A program made the translations under genes and the position numbers. Shown here one piece after another: positions 8,206 through 17,130 of a DNA stretch of 41,527 bases. Position 1 is the first letter of the stretch. The number at the start of each line of letters is the position of its first letter. Source of the stretch: a virus; IMG/VR virus record IMGVR_UViG_3300019776_000736, positions 1 to 41,527 of that record. One strand, written 5' to 3'. The notes beneath the pieces were generated by a model. The model made no database searches and was not told where the DNA came from. It worked only from the letters and a program-made list of their open reading frames with translations.

Positions 8206-9674
8206 TGCCAATTCCATTCGCGCGAATCCCTGCGGGCATTCGGGTCCCAGGTATCTATTCGGAAATCAGTAACGCCAACGCTACCAGCGGTGCGCAGTTA
8301 CTGGCCTATCGCCGACTGCTCATCGGCACCAAACTCGCCGCGGGTACGGCCGCCGCCAACGTTCCGGTGCAGGTGACCACTACCGCGCAGGCGGAAGGGT
8401 TGGGCGGCGCAGGCTCCGTGATCGCAGGCATGGCGGCGGCCGCCCTTACGCAAGACAGCTTCACGCCGCTGTTCATTCTGCCGATTGCGGATCCCGGCGC
8501 GGGCGCTCTCGCTACCGCTACCCTGACCCTGACGGGCAACGCCACGGCGGCAGGCACTCTCGCGTTGTACGTTGCCGGGCGCTCTGTGCAAGTAGGCGTG
8601 GCGTTGGCGGACACCCCTACGTTGATTGCCGGTAAAGTGGTTACCGCCATCACCGCAAATACCGCGCTTCCGGTTACCGCCGCGGCTGCCGCTGGCGTGG
8701 TCACCTTCTCTGCCAAGAACAAGGGCGAGACCGGCAACTCCCTGGACGTGCGTGCCGGATACTACGGCGAAGTGCTGCCCGCCGGGGTGACGGTGGCGTT
8801 CACGGCGTTCACGGGCGGCACCGGCAACCCTGATATTTCTTCAGCACTGGCGGCCCTCGGGGACCAGTGGTTCCAGGTGTGGGCCACTGCGTACACCGAC
8901 ACCGCTAACCTGGTGTTGCTTGAAAATGAACAGACCAGCCGTTGGGGCCCGCTGCGTGAAGTTGAAGGTCATGTGTTTGGTGCACTCAAAGGAACGCTAT
9001 CGGCTATCGGTACGATCGGTCTGGGCCGCAACAGTGAACACCTTACCTTGGTTCAGGCCGCCAACGAGCCCATGGCTGCGTACGAGAAGGCTGCCGAGTC
9101 GGCGTCGATCGCCGCGTTCTCCGCAGCCAACGACCCGGCGCGTCCGATTCAAAACCTGTCTTACGTATTCTGCCTGCCACCGATCGAGACCCAGCGCTTC
9201 ACGGTACAAGAACGTGACACCCTGTTGCACGATGGCATTGCCACTACCAAAGTCACTGCCGGCGGGGTGATGCAGGCGGAGCGCTTTATCACCACCTACC
9301 AGAAGAACAGCGCAGGCGGTGCCGATGTTTCGTACCTGGACTGCGAGACGCTGTTCACGTTGCTGTATCTGCGCCACGATTGGAAAGATTTGTTGCTGCG
9401 CAAATACCCGCGTTCGAAACTGGCCGATGACGGTAATCGTTTTGGCGCGGGCCAGACCACGGTCATCGTGACACCGAAGTCGATGAAAGCCGAAATGGTG
9501 GCGTGGGCGGTGCAGATGGAAACCATCGGCCTGATCGAGAATATCGACGCCTTTAAGGCGGCCAGTATTGCCGAGCGCAACGTATCGGACCGCAACCGCA
9601 TGGACAACTTGCTGGTGCCGGATCTCGTGAATCAGCTCCGGATTATCGGTAACCAAATCCTGTTCATTTTGTAA
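8205..9674 (+). CDS. Contractile tail sheath protein, Mu gpL-like
   Basis: A 489-residue sheath protein, the main evidence that this phage is a myovirus. The N-terminus (FARIPAGIRVPGIYSEI) and the C-terminal region (YLDCETLFTLLYLRHDWKD, RFGAGQTTVIVTPKSMKAEM, NRMDNLLVPDLVNQLRIIG) match Mu-type sheaths. Residues about 100-200 form an Ala/Thr-rich inserted beta domain likely exposed on the outside. It is followed after 11 bases by the tube gene, the usual order. Confidence 0.95.
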   Translation: MPIPFARIPAGIRVPGIYSEISNANATSGAQLLAYRRLLIGTKLAAGTAAANVPVQVTTTAQAEGLGGAGSVIAGMAAAALTQDSFTPLFILPIADPGAGALATATLTLTGNATAAGTLALYVAGRSVQVGVALADTPTLIAGKVVTAITANTALPVTAAAAAGVVTFSAKNKGETGNSLDVRAGYYGEVLPAGVTVAFTAFTGGTGNPDISSALAALGDQWFQVWATAYTDTANLVLLENEQTSRWGPLREVEGHVFGALKGTLSAIGTIGLGRNSEHLTLVQAANEPMAAYEKAAESASIAAFSAANDPARPIQNLSYVFCLPPIETQRFTVQERDTLLHDGIATTKVTAGGVMQAERFITTYQKNSAGGADVSYLDCETLFTLLYLRHDWKDLLLRKYPRSKLADDGNRFGAGQTTVIVTPKSMKAEMVAWAVQMETIGLIENIDAFKAASIAERNVSDRNRMDNLLVPDLVNQLRIIGNQILFIL

Positions 9675-9685
9675 GGAGTGCCAAC

Positions 9686-10051
9686 ATGGCCAACAAAGTA
9701 ATCGGCGGCTTGCTCTCCTTCAAAGTGGACGGGCAAGTCTACCAAGCGATCGGCAGTTTCACCTACAACCAGGGTCTTCCGTTGCGCGCCACGCTGATTG
9801 GCGCAACGGGGGTGGACGGCTACAGCCAGACCCCTCAACCAGCTTTCATCGAAGGCGAGGTCCGGGACGGTTCGGAGATTGATCTCCAAGCCCTGGTGGT
9901 GGCTGAGGACGTGACCTGCGCCCTTGAACTGGCGAACGGTAAAACGTTCGTTCTTTCTGCCGCACGGTTCATCGGCGAGGGTACTGGCAACACTGCGGAA
10001 AGTAATTTCGCAGTCCGTTTCGAAAGCTCCCAACAAGGCGAATTCGTATGA
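9686..10051 (+). CDS. Tail tube protein, Mu gpM-like
   Basis: A 121-residue inner tube protein. The sequence begins ANKVIGGLLSFKVDGQVYQA and continues with GSFTYNQGLPLRATLIGATG and VDGYSQTPQPAFIEGEV, as in the Mu-like tail tube family. AAGGAG with a suitable gap precedes the ATG. The stop overlaps the start of the chaperone gene (ATGA). Confidence 0.92.
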   Translation: MANKVIGGLLSFKVDGQVYQAIGSFTYNQGLPLRATLIGATGVDGYSQTPQPAFIEGEVRDGSEIDLQALVVAEDVTCALELANGKTFVLSAARFIGEGTGNTAESNFAVRFESSQQGEFV

Positions 10052-10314
10052 CCGAAAAAACCGTAACGATCAAACTCCAAACCCCCTTTGAAGTGGGTGG
10101 GGAATACATCGAAGAAATCACCCTGCGTCGGCCCAAAGGAAAGGACATGAAGACGCTGACCGCTAACGCCGGCACTGGCGACTTGATGAAATTGGCCGCA
10201 CGCCTGTCCGGTCACTTGCCAGTGGTGTTCGACGAAATGGACGGTTTCGATGTTGCCGAGGTCTTGCAACAAGTGGGAAACTTTCTAACGACTGGCCCTT
10301 CGACTGGCGAATAG
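10048..10314 (+). CDS. Tail assembly chaperone, short form (Mu gp41-like)
   Basis: An 88-residue protein that matches the Mu gp41-type tail assembly chaperone: VTIKLQTPFEVGGEYIEEITLRRPKGKDMK, then LAARLSG and a helical C-terminus. It should coat the tape measure before tube polymerisation. A slippery heptamer at codons 77-78 permits a longer -1 product. Normal termination occurs at the TAG ending at 10314. Confidence 0.85.
   Translation: MTEKTVTIKLQTPFEVGGEYIEEITLRRPKGKDMKTLTANAGTGDLMKLAARLSGHLPVVFDEMDGFDVAEVLQQVGNFLTTGPSTGE
10275..10281 (+). promoter_or_regulatory. -1 ribosomal frameshift slippery site GGGAAAC
   Basis: G GGA AAC has the X XXY YYZ form in the reading frame of the chaperone gene (GGA is codon 77, AAC codon 78). 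It is closely similar to the GGGAAAG site of lambda G-T. It lies 11 codons before the zero-frame stop, and the -1 frame is open from here to 10451. Confidence 0.85.
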
Positions 10315-10451
10315 CTTTCGCCCACCTGGCTGGGCGCATGCAAATTGCGCCCAGTGAGTTAATGGAATTTGACGCTGACGATTTGGCTTTCTGGCTGAAA
10401 CGGCTTGAGGAGTTCGCAGAATGGCAACAGCGTCAAAATCCTACAATTTAA
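10281..10451 (+). CDS. -1 frame extension of tail assembly chaperone (gpT/E'-like)
   Basis: After the slip at GGGAAAC the -1 frame reads 56 more codons to a TAA at 10449-10451, giving a fusion of 134 residues. The extension starts LSNDWPFDWRIAFAHLAGRM and continues with PSELMEFDADDLAFWLKRLE, the pattern of GpE/E'-type extensions (a P-S-E-L segment, acidic middle, W near the end). It overlaps the start of the tape measure gene, as in other phages. ATGs at 10338 or 10362 could start a free version, but neither has a good ribosome-binding site. Confidence 0.8.
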   Translation, partial: LSNDWPFDWRIAFAHLAGRMQIAPSELMEFDADDLAFWLKRLEEFAEWQQRQNPTI

Positions 10452-12064
10452 GCGTGGTCGTCGAGGCCATCGACAAGATCACTGGGCCTTTGAAAAAGGT
10501 AACATCGGCGGTCGGTGCGGTCGGTTCACGTTTCAAAGGCCTGGGCGCTGGTCTGCAAAACTTGGGCGATCAAGCTGGCCTACCTGTTTTCATCAATGCG
10601 CTATCCAAAGTGGTCGATGCCGGGTCAGGTGTTTTCAGCGCACTCGCTGCAGTGGCCAAAGGGGCGGCTGCGGCTGCGGCTGCGGTAGGACTTTCAACGG
10701 CCGCAGTGTTGTCTTTGGTCAAAGCCTACGCCGACGCCACCGGTGCGATCGGTGACGCCGCAGAGCGCACCGGCGCGAGTCGCGAGCGGATCCAGGAACT
10801 GGGGTTTGCTGCCAAGCTTTCCGGCTCGTCTGCTGAAACGCTGGAAGGCGCATTGCTTAAAATGAACATCGCGGTGGGTAACGCCACCAAAGGCTCGAAA
10901 GAACTGAAAGATATGTTCTCGGGTCTTCAGATTAGTTTGAAAAATACCGACGGCTCGCTCAAGTCGACGGATCAACTTTTCGATCTGTTCGTCAATAGAA
11001 TTTCTCGAATCAAAGATCCCGCTTTGCAGGCCAAAGCTGCCGTGACAATTTTTGGCAAGTCCGCCACTGAGTTGTTGCCACTGATCCGGAGTGGCAACAA
11101 GGGTATAGCAGAGATGGCCGCGGAGGCGCGGCGCCTGGGGGTTGTCCTGTCCGACGACGCGGTACATGCGGGCGAAGACTTTGGCGACACCCTGGACAAA
11201 ATCCAGTTCGCCATAACCGGCGCCTCGAATACCATCCTTAAGGCCTTGGTCCCGTCGTTGGATAAATTGGGTAACCAGTTGATTGAAACGATCGTGAAGT
11301 ATCGCCCTCAGATCGAGGCGTTCGCTGCTGCCTTCGCGGAAAACCTTCCTCGTTATATCGAGGAAGCCACGCAAATGTTCTTTGAACTTAAAGACTCTTT
11401 AAAGTTTCTGGGGGATTTTATCCTGTGGGTGTCCGACAATCTCGGGGTTTTTAAAACCGGTCTTGCCGTCGTGACCGGCGTGGTTATCGCCACAGTGCTG
11501 CCTGCGATCATAGAGTTGACGACAGCCGTTTGGGCCCTAGGCACCGCCATCCTCGCGACACCGGTAGGGTGGATACTGCTCGCTGCGGCAGCACTGGTAG
11601 CGGCTGCGGTACTGATCTATAAAAACTGGGATCAGTTCGCCAGCTTCTTCATCGACAAATTCGAAGCGGTCAAGAAAGCGTTCGGCGAGGGTTTCGTCAA
11701 AGGGTTGTGGAAAGTTTGGGAAGAATTCAATCCGGTTAACTTGATCCTGGACGCGCTCAACAGTTTAGTTAAATTTGCCACGGGCATCGACATTGGTGGG
11801 ATCCTCAAAGAGAAACTTGGGATTGCCACTGAAGTTAGTGTCGAGGCCAAAGGCGGCGCGAACCCCGCAGCGGGAGGAGGCAACCCGAACTACACGGCAG
11901 TGCCGGAGGGAGGACCGATCGCCGCAGGTTTGGCCAACGCCAAAGCCAACATTACTTTAGACTTTAAAAATATGCCGACAGGTGTCGCGGTCGACACCAC
12001 TGCGGGTCAGGGGGTTAAAGTGCAGACGAACCAAGGCTACTCGATGATGCCGGTGGGGCCATGA
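10421..12064 (+). CDS. Tail tape measure protein
   Basis: A 547-residue tape measure protein. The N-terminus (SYNLSVVVEAIDKITGPLKKVTSAV) is typical of Mu-like tape measures. It has long Ala-rich helices, hydrophobic segments near residues 350-400 (GLAVVTGVVIATVLPAIIEL and GWILLAAAALVAAAVLIYKN), and a low-complexity C-terminus. GAGGAG nine bases upstream supports the ATG at 10421, inside the frameshift extension. The short length implies a short tail. The stop overlaps the next ATG. Confidence 0.92.
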   Translation: MATASKSYNLSVVVEAIDKITGPLKKVTSAVGAVGSRFKGLGAGLQNLGDQAGLPVFINALSKVVDAGSGVFSALAAVAKGAAAAAAAVGLSTAAVLSLVKAYADATGAIGDAAERTGASRERIQELGFAAKLSGSSAETLEGALLKMNIAVGNATKGSKELKDMFSGLQISLKNTDGSLKSTDQLFDLFVNRISRIKDPALQAKAAVTIFGKSATELLPLIRSGNKGIAEMAAEARRLGVVLSDDAVHAGEDFGDTLDKIQFAITGASNTILKALVPSLDKLGNQLIETIVKYRPQIEAFAAAFAENLPRYIEEATQMFFELKDSLKFLGDFILWVSDNLGVFKTGLAVVTGVVIATVLPAIIELTTAVWALGTAILATPVGWILLAAAALVAAAVLIYKNWDQFASFFIDKFEAVKKAFGEGFVKGLWKVWEEFNPVNLILDALNSLVKFATGIDIGGILKEKLGIATEVSVEAKGGANPAAGGGNPNYTAVPEGGPIAAGLANAKANITLDFKNMPTGVAVDTTAGQGVKVQTNQGYSMMPVGP

Positions 12065-13365
12065 GCTGGCGTGACCGCCTGCGCCCAGCGTCGTTCCGGG
12101 GCGTCCCCTTCTCGGTCGTCACGATCGAAAGTGAATTCGGGCGCAGGCAGGTTACGCACCAGGCCGCGCTGATAGATGTCCCGACCGCGGAGGATTTGGG
12201 GCGCGCGGCGGATAGTTTTCAAGTCGAAGGGTTTATTGTCGGCGAAGACTACGACCAGGCTCGCGATCAACTGATCACCGCGATCCGGGATACTGCAGGT
12301 CCGGGGCGATTGGTGCACCCCTATCAAGGAGAAAAGTCCGTAATCGCCTCCGGCTTCCGCATCCGCGAGGATTTGGCGGAACAGCGCATGTGCCGCTTCA
12401 CGGTTACCTTCGGCGAAGCCGGTGAACTGAGCCAACCCACTGAAGTGGTCGATGGGCCTAACGTATTGGCCGCCCGGTCTGACGAAATCACCGAAGTGGC
12501 TGAACAGAATTTTGTTGATAAATTTGTCACGAGCGGGTTCCCGCAATTTGTCAGGGACTCGGCCGTCGATACCTTTCAAAGTTTTAGCGATTACCTGTCG
12601 ACACCCACCGCGTTTTTGTCCGAGGCGTATACCGAAGCAACAGGTATTTTCAACTCAGTCAGCGGCATTGCCGGCGGGGCTCTGACTTTTGTCGCGGATA
12701 ACGTGGCGGACTTTCAATCGAAGGTGGCGGAATTTGCCGACGACCTTGGTAACTTGGTGGGCTCGCCGGGCGATCTGGCAAGCCAAGTAACGGACCTGAT
12801 TCGCAGCATCTCTTTCACGTTTGACGATAGCGCAGGCTCTATCCTCTCTGGGCTGCTATCCCGTTTCGACCGTGGCGGTTCCTCGCCGGATCGGCCGGAT
12901 AGCCCAGTGCTGCCGCCCATTCCGACCGGCACCGTCCAGACCCCGAGCCGTGTCCAGCTCACCGCCAACAACGCCGCCACCGTGACCTTGATCCGCCAGG
13001 TTGCTGCCGCGGAGCTGGCAACTGTGGCTGTGTCCGGTACATACGACACGGTGGACACCGCAATCCAAGTCCGTGACGTCGTTGCCGACATCATCGACGA
13101 AGAAGCCGAAGCGACCCCGGATGATGACGCCTATACCCAACTGACCCAGGCGCGCGCGGAAGTGGTTCAGTCACTACCCGCCGCGAACCAGAGTCCCGCG
13201 CAAGTGGTCGCCTATACTCCGGCCGCGACCTTGCCGGCGCTTGTTGTTGCGCAGACCTTGTACAACAACGCTGCGGTGGAGTCCCAAATTGTCACCCGCA
13301 ACAAGCCGCGTCACCCGGGGTTTCTCACGGGCGGCCAACCGCTGCAGGTGCTGAGCGATGTCTGA
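12061..13365 (+). CDS. DNA circularisation/tail protein, Mu gpN-like
   Basis: A 434-residue protein of the gpN/DNA-circulation N-terminal family, recognised from SWRDRLRPASFRGVPFSVVTIESEFGRR at the start. In Mu this is part of the tail and baseplate assembly hub and ejects with DNA in some phages. The middle has a Pro-rich linker (about 275-300). It overlaps genes on both sides. Confidence 0.88.
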   Translation: MSWRDRLRPASFRGVPFSVVTIESEFGRRQVTHQAALIDVPTAEDLGRAADSFQVEGFIVGEDYDQARDQLITAIRDTAGPGRLVHPYQGEKSVIASGFRIREDLAEQRMCRFTVTFGEAGELSQPTEVVDGPNVLAARSDEITEVAEQNFVDKFVTSGFPQFVRDSAVDTFQSFSDYLSTPTAFLSEAYTEATGIFNSVSGIAGGALTFVADNVADFQSKVAEFADDLGNLVGSPGDLASQVTDLIRSISFTFDDSAGSILSGLLSRFDRGGSSPDRPDSPVLPPIPTGTVQTPSRVQLTANNAATVTLIRQVAAAELATVAVSGTYDTVDTAIQVRDVVADIIDEEAEATPDDDAYTQLTQARAEVVQSLPAANQSPAQVVAYTPAATLPALVVAQTLYNNAAVESQIVTRNKPRHPGFLTGGQPLQVLSDV

Positions 13366-14467
13366 CGACCTTGAGCTGTTCGTAAACGGCCGAGTCTACC
13401 GGGGATGGACCGAGATCGGGTTGACCCGAGCAATGGACGCCATCGCCGGCGCGTTTGCCATTTCACTGACTGAACGGTGGGCAGGTGACGGCAAAGTGTC
13501 GGCGCAGCAAGAACCGTGGCCAATCCTCAATGGTGATCGATGCCGTATCGAACTGGGTGGCGAGCCGATCATAGACGGCTACGTGGACCAATTCCGGCCG
13601 TCGTTCAGCTCAGCGGATCACACCATCGAGATTCAAGGCCGGGATAAAACCGGGGACCTGGTCGACTGTTCCGCGTTCCACAAACCGGACCAGTGGAAAA
13701 ATCTCAACCTATTGCAGATCGCTAAAATTCTCTGTGCCCCATTCGGAGTCTCGGTAAGGGCAGATGTCGATGTGGGTGAAGCGTTCCCCACCATTAAGTT
13801 ACAGCAGGGCGAAACGGTCTTCGCGGCGCTGGATCGCTTGGCCCGATTCCGTAAACTATTGCTTGCACCCGACGTCGCGGGCGGGGTGATCATCACACGC
13901 GTCGGCACTTCCCGTGCATCGGTCTCGCTCGTTCAGGGCGTTAATATTCTAAGCGCGAGCGGCGTGTTGGATACCTCTCAGCGTTTCAGCGAGTACATCG
14001 TAAAGGGGCAGACCACCAAGTCGATCACTGTAGACGGCGTAGCAGAAAGCCACCAGGAGGCGACCATTGGCGATTCAGGCATCCCCCGTTACCGCCCTCT
14101 GGTGATCATGGCGGAATCTGGGGCGAACCCGCGGGACCGGGCAATCTGGGAAGCCAACGTGCGGTTGGGTCGGTCCGCCACTGCCAAAGTTACATTGGCC
14201 GGCTGGAGGCAAACACCCGGCGGTAAGCTGTGGGCGCCCAACCAATTGGTTGGGGTGCGCGCCTCATGGTTACGCATGAATGGTGACATGCTCATTCGTC
14301 AGGTAACATATCGTCGCAGTGGCACCGAAGGGACCCAGGTAGATTTAGATTTGGTCAGTCCCCAGGCTTTCAGCCCCGAGCCGCCCGACAAGACGGGTAA
14401 AGTTGAAAAGCAGAAGGGCAAGAACATTTGGCGCGAGGCATTGGGTAAAGATGAGCCGAATTCTTAA
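13358..14467 (+). CDS. Baseplate hub protein, Mu gp44/gpP-like
   Basis: A 369-residue protein with the fold signature of gp27-type hubs: DDLELFVNGRVYRGWTEIGLTRAMDAIAG at the start, then RCRIELGGEPIIDGYVD and IEIQGRDKTGDLVDCSA. In Mu, gp44 forms the trimeric hub under the tube. Order between gpN-like and spike genes agrees. It overlaps both neighbours by 8-17 bases. Confidence 0.9.
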   Translation: MSDDLELFVNGRVYRGWTEIGLTRAMDAIAGAFAISLTERWAGDGKVSAQQEPWPILNGDRCRIELGGEPIIDGYVDQFRPSFSSADHTIEIQGRDKTGDLVDCSAFHKPDQWKNLNLLQIAKILCAPFGVSVRADVDVGEAFPTIKLQQGETVFAALDRLARFRKLLLAPDVAGGVIITRVGTSRASVSLVQGVNILSASGVLDTSQRFSEYIVKGQTTKSITVDGVAESHQEATIGDSGIPRYRPLVIMAESGANPRDRAIWEANVRLGRSATAKVTLAGWRQTPGGKLWAPNQLVGVRASWLRMNGDMLIRQVTYRRSGTEGTQVDLDLVSPQAFSPEPPDKTGKVEKQKGKNIWREALGKDEPNS

Positions 14468-14990
14468 CATGGTTGGCCGCGCCATCGTCCGCATGCTGGG
14501 CGACAGTGGCGGCCGACAGACCGCCCAAATCGAAGTTACGAAAGACGAATTGTTGGATGACGTTCCCCGGATGCAAAACTATGGGTTCACCGGGGTTCCG
14601 CCTGCGGCCGGCACGGACTGTGTGGTCGTTTTCCTGGGCGGTGACCGTAACGAGCCAGTAGTCGTGGCCATGGAAAACCAGAAATTCAGATTGAAAGGGT
14701 TGGCGTATGGCGAAGTGGCGATATACGACGACCTCGGAAACGTAATCAAACTGGGCCGCAATCAAGTCGAGGTAACAGCCGTGACGAAATTGGTAGGCAC
14801 TGCGCCCACGGTGCAGGTTTCCGCGACCAGTTCCGCGACCATTAGTTCCGGCGGCTCGTCGATGGTGCTGACGCCTTCAGCAATTGCGCTGACCTCTCCC
14901 GTACTCACGCACAACGGCAAGAACATTGGCGCAACTCACGCGCATTCAGGTGTCACGACCGGTGCGGGCAATACGGGTGCGCCGGTATGA
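14451..14990 (+). CDS. Baseplate spike protein, Mu gp45/gpV-like
   Basis: A 179-residue membrane-piercing spike. The N-terminal OB-like domain is followed by beta-helical Thr/Ser/Ala-rich repeats, ending in ATHAHSGVTTGAGNTGAPV. The H-A-H pair near the end matches the HxH iron-binding tip seen in P2 gpV and related spikes. An upstream in-frame ATG (14403) lies deep in the hub gene; I prefer 14451, just before the hub stop. An ATG at 14469 is also possible. Confidence 0.88.
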   Translation: MSRILNMVGRAIVRMLGDSGGRQTAQIEVTKDELLDDVPRMQNYGFTGVPPAAGTDCVVVFLGGDRNEPVVVAMENQKFRLKGLAYGEVAIYDDLGNVIKLGRNQVEVTAVTKLVGTAPTVQVSATSSATISSGGSSMVLTPSAIALTSPVLTHNGKNIGATHAHSGVTTGAGNTGAPV

Positions 14991-15460
14991 CCGACTATGC
15001 GCTGATTCTCGACGATGATGGGCGGATCGATATCGAGTTCCTTGATGGAGATGTTGTCCCAGACAACGGCCTCGAGACCGCGGTCCTCATCAGCTTGTTT
15101 TCGGACTCCCGCGCCACCGAGGATATGATCCCCGCAATCGACCGGGATGGTGATTTGCGGGGATATTGGGGGGACGTCCGGCCGGACGTGCAGGGCGACC
15201 AAACCGGCTCATTGCTGTGGGTCATCAAGCGTGCGAAACAATTGAACCGGACCCTGGCCGACGCTCGCGAGTATGCCCAGCGTTCATTGAAATGGCTGAT
15301 CGATGACGGCGTGGCCGAGTCAGTCACGGTCAACACCAGCTACCCACAGCGGGGGTGGATGCTGCTCGAGGTGATCATCTATCGACCGCAGTCAGCGAAC
15401 CCGGTAACATTCCGCTATGCCTATGCCTGGGCGAATCAACTCATTAAGGTAGCGACCTAA
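14987..15460 (+). CDS. Baseplate wedge protein, Mu gp46-like
   Basis: A 157-residue protein with the GP46 family pattern: DYALILDDDGRIDIEFLDGDVVPDNGLETAVLISLFSD, then GYWGDVRPD and the WLIDDGVAESV region. It corresponds to the gpW/gp25-type wedge component that links the hub to the sheath. ATGA and TAATG junctions couple it to the spike and wedge genes. Confidence 0.9.
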   Translation: MTDYALILDDDGRIDIEFLDGDVVPDNGLETAVLISLFSDSRATEDMIPAIDRDGDLRGYWGDVRPDVQGDQTGSLLWVIKRAKQLNRTLADAREYAQRSLKWLIDDGVAESVTVNTSYPQRGWMLLEVIIYRPQSANPVTFRYAYAWANQLIKVAT

Positions 15461-16533
15461 TGCCCTTTGTCCGCCCAACGCTTACGGAGATCATCGACCG
15501 CCTCGTCACGGACGTCGCCAGTCGTTTGCCGGGCACCGGCACGACGCTGTTGCGCCGTTCGTTGGCGGGGATCTTGGCGCGGGCAGAAGCCGGCGGCGTT
15601 CACTCGCTCTATGGGTACTTGGATTTTATCGCGCGCCAGGCATTGCCGGACACTGCGGAAGACGAGTACCTCTTGCGTTGGGCAGCAATCTGGCTCCCCG
15701 AAGGACGTAAGCCCGCCACTTTCGCAACGGGGACGAACGCCGTTCAAGTAACCGGTGCGGTCGGCTCAACCATGCTGACCGGGACTTTGTTCGTGCGGTC
15801 CGACCAAGTGGTTTTCCGCACTACCGCCGACCTCACGTTGACCGGCGCGACCGGTACTGTAAGCGTCACGGCTCAGGTGGCGGGCGTATCGGGTAATACG
15901 CAAGCCGGCATCGGGCTTACTTTGCAACAGCCCGTGTCGGGTTTCAGTTCGACTGCAGTGGTGGTCGCGCCGGGTATCGCTGGCGGGGTCGATCAGGAGT
16001 CGCTGGAAGCTTTGCAGGCCCGGCTCATCAAACGGATTCAGCAGCCGCCGCAAGGCGGTAGTGTAGCGGACTACGAGACGTGGGCGCTGGCGGTGCCGGG
16101 GGTCACCAAAGTGTGGGTGTCGCCGCTGGAGCTGGGCGCCGGGACCGTAACGGTACGCATCGGTAACAATGACGTGGCCGCGAATTACATCCCGAGTCCC
16201 GCAATCGTCGCGGCGGCCCAAGCCTACATAAACGAGCGCCGGCCAGTCACTGCGCAGGTAACAGTGCTGGCGCCCGTGGCGGATCCACGCCCGCACTCGA
16301 TCGGCCTTTCGCCAAATAATGCCAATACTCAGGCCGCTGTGCTCGCGGAACTGCGAGACATGTACGCCCGCGAGGCAGTGCCCGGGGGCATCATCCTGCT
16401 GAGTAAAGTCCGCGAAGCGGTCAGTGTAGCCAACGGCGTCAATAACAGTGCCGTCACGGTTCCTGCCGCAGACTACGATGCGCCAACGGGTTATCTACCA
16501 GTGGTTGGCACCATTACGTGGAGCTCGTTGTAA
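15460..16533 (+). CDS. Baseplate J-like wedge protein, Mu gp47-like
   Basis: A 357-residue baseplate J family protein. It begins FVRPTLTEIIDRLVTDVASRLPG and includes RRSLAGILARAEAGG, YLRWAAIWLPEGRKPATFATG and the segment GGVDQESLEALQARLIKRIQQPPQGG typical of the family. It is the main structural part of the baseplate wedge. Its TAA overlaps the ATG of the following gene. Confidence 0.93.
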   Translation: MPFVRPTLTEIIDRLVTDVASRLPGTGTTLLRRSLAGILARAEAGGVHSLYGYLDFIARQALPDTAEDEYLLRWAAIWLPEGRKPATFATGTNAVQVTGAVGSTMLTGTLFVRSDQVVFRTTADLTLTGATGTVSVTAQVAGVSGNTQAGIGLTLQQPVSGFSSTAVVVAPGIAGGVDQESLEALQARLIKRIQQPPQGGSVADYETWALAVPGVTKVWVSPLELGAGTVTVRIGNNDVAANYIPSPAIVAAAQAYINERRPVTAQVTVLAPVADPRPHSIGLSPNNANTQAAVLAELRDMYAREAVPGGIILLSKVREAVSVANGVNNSAVTVPAADYDAPTGYLPVVGTITWSSL

Positions 16534-17126
16534 TGGCCCATACCCCGGAGGAGTACGCGCAGCTTTTAAAAAACCTGCTGCCCTCCGGCGCTGCGTTCAT
16601 TCGCGAACCCGGCACAAATCTCGAGCAACTGCTGCTGGGATTGGCCGTGGAGTTTAGCCGCGTCGAGGCTCGGGCCGATGTCTTGGCGCTTGAGGTCAAC
16701 CCATTTAACTCGGTTGAGCTGCTGCCGGACTGGGAGCGCGCGACCGGACTGCCGGATAAATGTTCAGGCGAATTGGAGAGTACCACTCAAGGTCGACGCA
16801 ACGCGGTGATTGCCAAACTGTCCAGTACGGGCGGCCAGAGTATCGCGTATTTTATTGAGATAGCCGCCGCGCTCGGGTACACCATAACCATTACCGAGTT
16901 TTTGCCGTTTCAAGTAGGCCGCTCGACGGTAGGGCAAGCGCTCACCAACGGCCCTTGGCAATTTGCCTGGCAGATCCACGCCCCCGAAACTACCGTGATT
17001 TCTTTCCGGGTTGGTCTTTCCGGAGTAGGAGAAGCGTTGCGAACTTGGGGCAATGGCACGCTGGAATGTAAGCTCCGCCAGCTAGCGCCGGCCCACACCG
17101 TCCCTATTTTCTCGTACGGAGATTGA
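16533..17126 (+). CDS. Baseplate/tail protein, Mu gp48-like (DUF2313)
   Basis: A 197-residue protein of the YmfQ/DUF2313 family: HTPEEYAQLLKNLLPSGAAF, then LLLGLAVEFSRVEARA, LLPDWERATGLPDKC and GQSIAYFIEIAAALGY. It matches the P2 gpI position linking wedge and fibre. A start five codons upstream would overlap the J-like gene; the TAATG junction at 16533 is more natural. Confidence 0.9.
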   Translation: MAHTPEEYAQLLKNLLPSGAAFIREPGTNLEQLLLGLAVEFSRVEARADVLALEVNPFNSVELLPDWERATGLPDKCSGELESTTQGRRNAVIAKLSSTGGQSIAYFIEIAAALGYTITITEFLPFQVGRSTVGQALTNGPWQFAWQIHAPETTVISFRVGLSGVGEALRTWGNGTLECKLRQLAPAHTVPIFSYGD

Positions 17127-17130
17127 CCCC

